A stretch of 12,936 nt of DNA from Desulfurococcales archaeon (GTDB lineage Archaea > Thermoproteota > Thermoprotei_A > Sulfolobales > Fervidicoccaceae), in the NCBI GenBank assembly GCA_027048265.1, contig JALTXS010000112.1, positions 1 through 12,936 on the forward strand, in the 5' to 3' direction. This document shows, one piece after another, positions 6,074-11,413 of this stretch. Numbering within the stretch: position 1 is the first letter of the stretch; the number at the start of each line of letters is the position of its first letter. The position numbers and the translations under genes are program-made. The notes below the pieces were generated by a model. The model saw only the letters and a list, made by a program, of their open reading frames with translations. It had not been told where the DNA came from and made no database searches.

Positions 6074-6079
6074 CACCCC
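6074..6079 (-). promoter_or_regulatory. Ribosome binding site favouring the GTG start of the aldolase
   Basis: GGGGTG on the minus strand is 7 bases before GTG 6066, while ATG 6057 has only a weak GGCGGG upstream. Confidence 0.5.
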
Positions 6080-6106
6080 GCTTATCCATCCAGGGGCGTC
6101 TAGCTG

Positions 6107-6116
6107 GTGTTTTTAA
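6107..6116 (-). promoter_or_regulatory. TATA-like promoter box TTAAAAACAC (aldolase)
   Basis: CTTAAAAACAC on the minus strand, 41 bases before GTG 6066, predicts a leader of about 20 bases. It is the third identical copy of this box in the window. Confidence 0.6.
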
Positions 6117-6215
6117 GGTGCACCCCACCTAGCTTGTGAGTAGGCCTTAGAAAAGATTCTGCCTCCCACTCTCTCCAAATAACCCATGGGGTAACATTCT
6201 AGCCAGTGTAGAGCC

Positions 6216-6635
6216 TCAAGGCTTTAGGCCTCTGCGTGCCAGATTCCTGACATCTACTACCTCCACGTAGTGCCGGGCCCTCTCGGCCAGTATCCGGTCC
6301 TGGGTAACCAGCGCGAGCCCGTCGCGCAGGGCCACGTGGAGGTAAGACGCATCGTATGCCGTGAGGCCCTCCTTGACCGCAAGCTGGAGGACCTTGTCCT
6401 CGTCCCCTCTTATAGTCCTAATGTCGAGGGCCGTGAACACCATTTTCAGCAGATTAGTGTACTCTTGAGCCTGTTGGGCGTCTATTCTTTTTAGCAGGTA
6501 GTACTGTTTCCATACTGCGTTGACCGCCTCGTAGAAAGCTAGCTCGATGGTGCTACCGCCCTGGAGTAGGTCCAGGGAGCCCCTCTCGACAAGCGTCAAT
6601 ATGGAGCTTGTGTCAAAGAGGAGTCCTGCTCTCAT
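6216..6635 (-). CDS. vapC: PIN-domain toxin ribonuclease, VapC family
   Basis: This 139-residue PIN domain should be a magnesium-dependent RNase acting as the toxin of a type II toxin-antitoxin pair. The acidic metal-binding set is complete: Asp8 (FDTSS), Glu36 in the ExxNxxWK helix, Asp95 (YDASYLHVA) and Asp113 (TQDRILAE), so it looks active. ATG 6635 overlaps the antitoxin stop by four bases (ATGA), the classic translational coupling of vapBC operons. GGGAGG lies about 13 bases upstream inside the antitoxin gene. The RNA target cannot be told from sequence; VapC enzymes mostly cut tRNA or rRNA. Nothing suggests a broken gene. Confidence 0.92.
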   Translation of the reverse strand: MRAGLLFDTSSILTLVERGSLDLLQGGSTIELAFYEAVNAVWKQYYLLKRIDAQQAQEYTNLLKMVFTALDIRTIRGDEDKVLQLAVKEGLTAYDASYLHVALRDGLALVTQDRILAERARHYVEVVDVRNLARRGLKP

Positions 6636-6868
6636 CGTGTTTCACGGTCCTCCCTTATAAGCCTCACAATGTCGTCCTCAGAGAGGGGGGACAACCCTCT
6701 CCTCAGCCTCCTCGCCCTCTCCTCAGCTTCCTCGAGTATCCTCCTACGTACCTCCTTCTCCAGGGCCTCCCTTATAACCGGTCCCGGTTTTATGCCATAC
6801 CGGTCCATGAGCTCCTTGACCCTTCGGGGAACCTTAGCGGAAACTGTCACATATTCTGTCCTGCCCAT
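6632..6868 (-). CDS. vapB: VapB-family antitoxin
   Basis: The 78-residue protein begins with a predicted ribbon-helix-helix DNA-binding fold: beta strand EYVTVSAKVP (about 4-13), helix VKELMDRYG, and a second helix from PVIREALEKEVRRR. A charged C-terminal part (about residues 45-78) is of the kind that wraps the toxin. Family knowledge says such proteins bind VapC tightly and repress their own promoter. The start is ATG 6868, because GGAGGTG (6878-6884) lies 9 bases upstream; the in-frame GTG at 6880 falls inside that ribosome binding site and can be discarded. A strong TATA box lies at 6919-6930. The stop overlaps the VapC ATG. Confidence 0.87.
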   Translation of the reverse strand: MGRTEYVTVSAKVPRRVKELMDRYGIKPGPVIREALEKEVRRRILEEAEERARRLRRGLSPLSEDDIVRLIREDRETR

Positions 6869-6877
6869 TGTATGACC

Positions 6878-6884
6878 CACCTCC
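6878..6884 (-). promoter_or_regulatory. Ribosome binding site that decides the vapB start
   Basis: GGAGGTG on the minus strand, 9 bases before ATG 6868, is a near-perfect archaeal ribosome binding site. It contains the GTG that would otherwise be taken as a longer start. Confidence 0.8.
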
Positions 6885-6918
6885 CCCCGTGCTTTTGTTC
6901 GAAAACTATAGGCATAAC

Positions 6919-6930
6919 ATTATATAAAGT
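6919..6930 (-). promoter_or_regulatory. Strong TATA box for vapBC
   Basis: ACTTTATATAAT on the minus strand is a textbook archaeal TATA box. It predicts transcription start near 6897 and a leader of about 30 bases to ATG 6868, which would contain the ribosome binding site. Confidence 0.7.
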
Positions 6931-7270
6931 ATACTAAAAGGTAGACCAGAATGGGGTAAGAAAATATAGCGCTTCTATGTACTAGTGCATTACTCTTTAT
7001 CGAAAATATGTTGTTGTGAAAACATCAAGTATAGTTTGGAGAGTGAAAACACCCGGCCACTATAATAACACTAAATTTTTACAGATAGCGTGAAGTATAA
7101 TAACGAACCCCGCCTATTGCACGGTATTCATGTACGTAATAATGTGAAACGGTTCAAACCATGTTATCAGCGTAGTTAATAGAAATAAGGTTACAATACA
7201 GCATACGCGCAAGCTAATTGGTTGAGTGCGGGCTTCTCCTATGTACCCACCTTTACAGGTAGGGCAAGAA

Positions 7271-7280
7271 GCAAGAAAAC
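7271..7280 (-). terminator. Candidate T-rich terminator after tRNA-Arg
   Basis: GTTTTCTTGC begins a few bases after the encoded CCA of the tRNA. The same ten bases follow the peptidase gene at 2585-2594. Confidence 0.45.
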
Positions 7281-7282
7281 GG

Positions 7283-7360
7283 TGGCGGCCCCGGGGGGAT
7301 TTGAACCCCCGGCCACCGGCTTAGGAGGCCGGCGCCCTATCCTGGCTGGGCTACGGGGCC
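7283..7360 (-). tRNA. tRNA-Arg (anticodon CCT), intron-free, with encoded CCA
   Basis: The cloverleaf folds completely: acceptor GGCCCCG/CGGGGCC, D stem GCCC/GGGC with a 10-base loop, G26, anticodon stem CCGGC/GCCGG around loop CTCCTAA (anticodon CCT), variable loop TGGCC, and T stem GGGGG/CCCCC around loop TTCAAAT. The body is 75 nucleotides (7286-7360), ending with discriminator G, followed by a genomic CCA (7283-7285). It reads AGG, a common Arg codon in these genes. No intron is present. A T-rich stretch follows directly; no clear TATA box was found in the 38 bases before it, so its promoter may lie in the end of the symporter gene. Confidence 0.96.
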
Positions 7361-7398
7361 TTCCACTATTGTGTGGGGTTGTTTGGGTGTAAAAAAGG

Positions 7399-8949
7399 TT
7401 ACTTGGACTCGGCCTGCGCCAGGGTCTCTGAGTATTCCTGGGCGAGGGTTTCCCTCTTGGCTGCGGAGGAGACTATTAGTGCTACTATGGCGTTAACTAT
7501 GAGTCCTATAACGCCCGCCTCAGCGGGGTGGTAGCCGGGCAGGCCCAGGGCCTCGTGTACGCCGAACCGGTTGGTGAAGAGTATCGTTACTATCACGCCC
7601 ACTATCAGGCCCGCGAGCACCCCGTTGGCGTCCAGGAGCCTTCGCTTGGGGAAGACGACCTGTAGCACGGGTACTAGGAACTGGAGGCCGCCTGCCGCGG
7701 CTATGGCGACGATGTCGAATATTAGGCCGGGCTTCTTGACTGCGAAGTACCATCCCAGGAGACCCCATATCAGCACAAGGGCCCTCCCGACCGCTATCAG
7801 CTCCCGCTCCGTCGCGTTTCTCTTGAGGAACCTCTGGTAGATATCCCTCGTGAGGACCATCGAGGTTGCGGCGAGCATGCTGTCCAGGGTTGACATTGCG
7901 GCGCTCGCGGCCCCCGCTAGTAGGAACCCGGCGAACACTGCGGGCGTGAGGACAAATATCATGTGCGCCATAACGGCGTCCCTGCTCCCATAGGTGCTCA
8001 CCAGCTCCTTTATGAACCCTGGCTGCAGCTGGACGTCGCCGAGGTTAAGGCCCGTCACGTTGAGCACCGCCGCCCCCAGGCCTATTAGCATCGCGGGGAG
8101 GTAGAAGCTGCTAACGTAGATGGCCATCCCCGCGCTGCCTATCTTTATGGCCCGGGTGTCAAGGGCGCTGTAGTAGCGCAGCCATAGGTGGGGGAGCAGT
8201 ATTATGCCGAAGCTGAAGGCTATGACGAAGCTGGTCGTGAGGTCCCAGCTCCAGTTCATGGTGAGGAGCTTTGGAGCGTGCTGCCTAACCTGTTCGAAGA
8301 GGGGCGTGACGCCGCCGAAGTACTTGTACGTGATGTAGAACCCGGCTGCCCATATCCCTATGTACATCCACACGCCCTGGATGGCGTCGGTCCAGAAGGC
8401 GGCCCTGTTGCCACCCACTATGAGGTAGATAATGGTGACGGCCATGAAGAGAAGGCTGGCCTCCTCGTAGGGTATTTTTCCTCCCGAGCCTATGCTCAGC
8501 ACAATGCCTAGTCCTATGCTCTGTACCACTATGTAGCCTATTATGAAGAGGGCCTGGAGTATCCCCGTTAGGAACCGGAGGGCCTCGCTTTTGAAGAAGT
8601 GCGCCAGCAGGTCGGCGGGGGTTATGTGCCCGTACTTCTTGGCGAGGATGTACATGCGCTTGCCCAGAACGTAGCCGCCCACGGCCGCCAGTATTGTCCA
8701 GAGCATTGAGCCTATCCAGAAGCTGACGCCCGAGGACGAGAACACCGCGACGCTGGTGAGGAAGGCGAAGGCGCTGTGGTAGGTGGCGGCGAGGGTCAGG
8801 AACAGTATCAGCCCCCCTACCGTCCTGCTGACCAGGTAGTAGTCCTCGATGGTGCGGCGGAACCTCCTCCACGCAACGTAGCCTAAGCCCACCATGACCA
8901 GGCTGTATATTATGATTATAGTGGTCGTGACCTGCCAGGCCTCCGCCAC
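7399..8949 (-). CDS. Sodium:solute symporter family (SSS) transporter
   Basis: This 516-residue integral membrane protein with about 13 hydrophobic helices should import a small solute with sodium (or protons). The motif GGNRAAFWTDAIQG in the first half and the Ser/Ala-rich sodium-site helix SAAMSTLDSMLAATS (about residues 345-360), followed by TRDIY, are characteristic of the SSS family (PutP, PanF and relatives). The substrate is unknown. GTG 8949 is well supported: GGAGGTGA is 6 bases upstream and contains the stop codon of the small membrane protein gene before it. Together with that gene it forms a two-gene operon, divergent from hyuA-hyuB, so a lactam, hydantoin or amino-acid-like substrate for HyuAB is a reasonable inference. 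The C-terminus is a short hydrophilic tail rich in Glu and Ala. Confidence 0.94.
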   Translation of the reverse strand: MAEAWQVTTTIIIIYSLVMVGLGYVAWRRFRRTIEDYYLVSRTVGGLILFLTLAATYHSAFAFLTSVAVFSSSGVSFWIGSMLWTILAAVGGYVLGKRMYILAKKYGHITPADLLAHFFKSEALRFLTGILQALFIIGYIVVQSIGLGIVLSIGSGGKIPYEEASLLFMAVTIIYLIVGGNRAAFWTDAIQGVWMYIGIWAAGFYITYKYFGGVTPLFEQVRQHAPKLLTMNWSWDLTTSFVIAFSFGIILLPHLWLRYYSALDTRAIKIGSAGMAIYVSSFYLPAMLIGLGAAVLNVTGLNLGDVQLQPGFIKELVSTYGSRDAVMAHMIFVLTPAVFAGFLLAGAASAAMSTLDSMLAATSMVLTRDIYQRFLKRNATERELIAVGRALVLIWGLLGWYFAVKKPGLIFDIVAIAAAGGLQFLVPVLQVVFPKRRLLDANGVLAGLIVGVIVTILFTNRFGVHEALGLPGYHPAEAGVIGLIVNAIVALIVSSAAKRETLAQEYSETLAQAESK

Positions 8950-8955
8950 ATCCCC

Positions 8956-8963
8956 TCACCTCC
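8956..8963 (-). promoter_or_regulatory. Stop codon embedded in the symporter ribosome binding site
   Basis: GGAGGTGA on the minus strand is both the ideal ribosome binding site for GTG 8949 (6-base spacing) and the end of the upstream gene, whose TGA is its last three bases. This suggests termination-reinitiation coupling. Confidence 0.75.
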
Positions 8964-9159
8964 ACACCTTAACCGCCGCTACCACCACCACTAGCAGCAA
9001 GAGCATCCAAACCACCAGGCTATAGACGAGGGTCACGCTCATGCCGGCGAAGCTGGGCTTGGGGCTGTTCAGGCTCGGCACCAAATAGACTAGGTACGCG
9101 GCTATGTATAGGAGAACGAAGGCACCCGTAAGGGCGTGGGCTAGGCTCTTGCTAGACAT
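8956..9159 (-). CDS. Small two-helix membrane protein paired with the SSS symporter
   Basis: The 67-residue protein has two membrane helices (about residues 8-27 and 42-62) separated by a short Pro/Ser/Lys-containing loop (PSLNSPKPSFAG), ending KVWR. Small proteins of this size and topology (DUF485, DUF997 or DUF3311-type) often sit directly before SSS symporter genes and are thought to assist them; which family this one belongs to I cannot say. ATG 9159 is preferred over GTG 9165 because GAGGGGGTG (9168-9176) is 8 bases from the ATG and only 2 from the GTG. The stop lies inside the symporter ribosome binding site, so the two are very probably co-translated. A TATA-like box is at 9193-9201. 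Confidence 0.85.
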   Translation of the reverse strand: MSSKSLAHALTGAFVLLYIAAYLVYLVPSLNSPKPSFAGMSVTLVYSLVVWMLLLLVVVVAAVKVWR

Positions 9160-9167
9160 ACCCACGC

Positions 9168-9176
9168 CACCCCCTC
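9168..9176 (-). promoter_or_regulatory. Ribosome binding site of the small membrane protein
   Basis: GAGGGGGTG on the minus strand ends 8 bases before ATG 9159, which rules against the GTG at 9165 as the start. Confidence 0.6.
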
Positions 9177-9192
9177 AGCCCTTTTCATCGGA

Positions 9193-9201
9193 GTATATAT
9201 T
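9193..9201 (-). promoter_or_regulatory. TATA box for the small membrane protein-symporter operon
   Basis: AATATATAC on the minus strand predicts transcription start near 9170, giving a leader of about 10 bases. CTTAAGG just upstream is an alternative box. Confidence 0.6.
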
Positions 9202-9226
9202 CCTTAAGTATCGTCTATGGGCGGGG

Positions 9227-9238
9227 TTTCTATATATC
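9227..9238 (+). promoter_or_regulatory. TATA box for hyuA-hyuB
   Basis: TTTCTATATATC on the plus strand lies about 35 bases from the opposing TATA box, so the two promoters form a compact divergent pair. Predicted transcription start is near 9260, leaving a leader of roughly 95 bases. A weaker box CCTTTTCAAA (9291-9300) would give a shorter one. Confidence 0.55.
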
Positions 9239-9356
9239 TTTCACCCCAAATACGCTGGTCCGGGGCCTCTCACACGGTGTGTGGCACAAGCCTTTTCAAA
9301 CCCCCGCCCCTTACACCAACATGTACACGCAACCATCACTGGGAGAAGGAGAGCCC

Positions 9357-11408
9357 ATGAAAACACGCCTCGCGGTAGACGTGGGGGGGACCTTCACCGA
9401 CTTTGTCTACATGGGCCATGATGGCGTGAGGCACTGGAAGGTCCTAACCACCCCCAGCGAGCCCTGGAAGGGCATACTGGGGGGCATTGAGGACGCGGGT
9501 CTCCGGCCTGGGGGATTGGATTTCTTCATAAACGCGACAACGCTGGGAACCAACCTGTTCTTCGGCCAGACCCGCCTGGAGAGGCCCCGGGTCGTCCTCA
9601 TAACCAACAGAGGGTTCGAGGACGTACTAGAGATAGGAAGGCAGAACAGGCCCAGCCTCTACGACCCCTTCTTCCAGAGGCCCCCACCCCTGGTGGACAG
9701 GAGGCACCGCATCGGGGTCAAAGGCCGCGTTGGGAGCCGGGGCGAGGAGCTCGAGCCCCTCGATGAAGACGAAGTGGCAAGAGCGGCAGCGGAGCACTGT
9801 GGCCCCAATACGGTCTTCGCAGTCTCCTTCCTGCACAGCTACGCCAACCCAGAGCACGAGCTGAGGGCCAAGGAGGTTATACACGAGAATTGCCCTCAGG
9901 CAACAGTTGTGGCGAGCCACGAGGTAGACCCCCTGCCCATGGAGTATGAGAGGACCAGCACCACGGTGGTAAACGCTCTCCTCACCCCCATTATATCAGC
10001 CTACCTGGAGCGCCTTGACAGGGCCCTCCGCGAGCGGGGCTTCACGGGGAGGACCCTTGCAATGCAGAGCAGCGGGGGCCTGGTCTCGCTGAGGGACGCC
10101 CTCCGCATGCCAGCCGCGTTTATAGAGAGCGGGCCTGCGGCTGGGGCTGTGGCGGTTGCGGTTCTCTCACGGGAGATGGGCATAGAGAGGGCCCTGGGCT
10201 TCGACATGGGTGGCACCACGGCCAAGGCGTCCTCCATAGTCGGGGGCAGGCCCACCTACACCGACCTCTACGAGGTGGGAGGCAGGGTCCACATGGGCCG
10301 CCCAATCCCGGGGAGCGGGTACCCCGTCAGGTACACGTACATAGACCTGGCCGAGGTGAGCGCGGGTGGAGGCACCATAGCCTGGGTGGACAAGGGCGGT
10401 GCCCTCAGGGTGGGCCCCCTGAGCTCTGGGGCCGACCCGGGGCCCGCCTGCTATGCCCGGGGGGGCATGGAGCCCACTGTTACTGATGCTAACGTTGTTC
10501 TGGGGAGGCTCCCCAGTTCCCTGGCTGGGGGGAGGCTTAGGCTTGACAGGCGCCTCGCCGCACAGGCTGTGGGGCGTATCGCCGAGAGGCTGGGAAGGGG
10601 GCTTGTGGAGACCGCCCTTGACATAATCTCCCACGCCAACGTTACCATGGCCCGGGCGCTAAGGGTGGTGAGCGTTGAGAAGGGCCTGGACCCCGCTGAG
10701 TTCACGCTGTTCGCCTTCGGGGGCGCGGGGCCCCTGCACGCGGTGGAGCTGGCGAGGGAGCTGGGGGTGGGGGAGGTTGTTGTCCCTCCCCTCCCCGGCG
10801 TGTTCTCGGCCCTCGGCCTGCTCTTGGCTGACTACAAGCTTTACTACAAGAAGCCTGTGGTGAGAAGGCTGGGTGACCTGGACCTCCGGGGAGTGGAGGA
10901 GGACTATAGGGAGATGGAGGAGAGGGCCCGGAGGGACCTCGAAGCCGAGGGCTTCGGGCCCGGGGAAGCGTTGTTAACAAGATGGGTGGAGGCAAGGTAC
11001 GTGGGCCAGTCCTTCACCCTCACCATCCCCTACACCGGGTCAAGGGAGGGTCTGGAGGAGTCCTTCCACAGGGCCCACGAGGCGCGCTATGGGTTCAGCA
11101 GCCCCGACGAGATGGTGGAGGTGGTATCCCTCCATTTGGATGCGGTGGGGGTCTTTGAAAAGCCCGACCTGAGACAGCTGCTCTCCCAAGGCGGTAGCGG
11201 GGGCGACGCTGTTGTGGGTTCTCAGAGGCTGGTGGACGTGGATGGGGTTGAGAAGGAGGCGGCTCTGGTTGAATACGGCCGGCTTCCCCCTGGGGGTCGG
11301 GTGGATGGGCCGGCCCTGGTCGTCTATCCGGACTCCACGGTATTCCTCCCCCAGGGCTCCACCGCCACGCGGGGCGAGTGGGGGGAGCTTAGGATAAAAG
11401 TGGGGTGA
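9357..11408 (+). CDS. hyuA: HyuA-family subunit (N-methylhydantoinase A / 5-oxoprolinase / acetone carboxylase family)
   Basis: This 683-residue subunit has the ASKHA-type ATPase fold that phosphorylates the substrate of ATP-dependent hydantoinases, 5-oxoprolinases and acetone-type carboxylases. Visible motifs are the N-terminal phosphate loop VDVGGTFTD (7-15), QSSGGLVS, FDMGGTTAK (282-290), SAGGGTIAWVD (335-345) followed by GPLSSGADPGPACY, and GGAGP (455-459). Length fits HyuA. The start is ATG 9357, because the phosphate loop begins six residues later as in the family and GGAG (9348-9351) is 5 bases upstream; ATG 9321 and GTG 9279 are in frame but weaker. The gene is followed after 5 bases by hyuB and is divergent from the symporter operon. 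Whether the substrate is a hydantoin, 5-oxoproline or a ketone is open; no acetone carboxylase gamma subunit is visible, though the window ends inside hyuB. Confidence 0.95.
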   Translation: MKTRLAVDVGGTFTDFVYMGHDGVRHWKVLTTPSEPWKGILGGIEDAGLRPGGLDFFINATTLGTNLFFGQTRLERPRVVLITNRGFEDVLEIGRQNRPSLYDPFFQRPPPLVDRRHRIGVKGRVGSRGEELEPLDEDEVARAAAEHCGPNTVFAVSFLHSYANPEHELRAKEVIHENCPQATVVASHEVDPLPMEYERTSTTVVNALLTPIISAYLERLDRALRERGFTGRTLAMQSSGGLVSLRDALRMPAAFIESGPAAGAVAVAVLSREMGIERALGFDMGGTTAKASSIVGGRPTYTDLYEVGGRVHMGRPIPGSGYPVRYTYIDLAEVSAGGGTIAWVDKGGALRVGPLSSGADPGPACYARGGMEPTVTDANVVLGRLPSSLAGGRLRLDRRLAAQAVGRIAERLGRGLVETALDIISHANVTMARALRVVSVEKGLDPAEFTLFAFGGAGPLHAVELARELGVGEVVVPPLPGVFSALGLLLADYKLYYKKPVVRRLGDLDLRGVEEDYREMEERARRDLEAEGFGPGEALLTRWVEARYVGQSFTLTIPYTGSREGLEESFHRAHEARYGFSSPDEMVEVVSLHLDAVGVFEKPDLRQLLSQGGSGGDAVVGSQRLVDVDGVEKEAALVEYGRLPPGGRVDGPALVVYPDSTVFLPQGSTATRGEWGELRIKVG

Positions 11409-11409
11409 T
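11402..11409 (+). promoter_or_regulatory. hyuA stop codon inside the hyuB ribosome binding site
   Basis: GGGGTGAT includes the hyuA TGA (11406-11408) and lies 4 bases before TTG 11414, coupling hyuB translation to the end of hyuA. Confidence 0.65.
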
Positions 11410-11413
11410 AACC

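Larger units (their letters stand above)
6885..7282. other. AT-rich gene-free stretch between vapBC and tRNA-Arg
   Basis: About 400 bases hold no convincing gene on either strand. By hand count 6901-7200 is about 34% G+C, far below the coding regions around it. It carries the vapBC TATA box at its left end and short direct repeats: TATAATAAC (7061-7069, 7096-7104) and GTGAAAACA (7016-7024, 7043-7051). It sits against the 3' end of the tRNA. Possible readings are a decayed integrated element, a long regulatory region or an unrecognised small RNA locus; nothing seen decides among them. Confidence 0.6.

Noticed and set aside
6186..6196. CCCATGGG palindrome after vapC
   Set aside because: Eight-base palindromes with this composition are expected by chance; there is no T tract or second copy to support an operator or terminator.
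6885..7282. CRISPR array or C/D box RNA in the AT-rich stretch
   Set aside because: No regularly spaced 24-37 base repeats are present, and no paired C (RTGATGA) and D (CTGA) boxes with suitable spacing were found on either strand.
6117..7282. Duplicated tRNA 3' end (att site) near vapBC
   Set aside because: I looked for a second copy of the T-arm and acceptor sequence of the tRNA in this region and saw none, so no att site is claimed.
10702..10995. Minus-strand Pro/Arg-rich frame and other long frames opposite hyuA
   Set aside because: They are shadows of the G+C-rich hyuA coding sequence, with low-complexity translations and no start signals.
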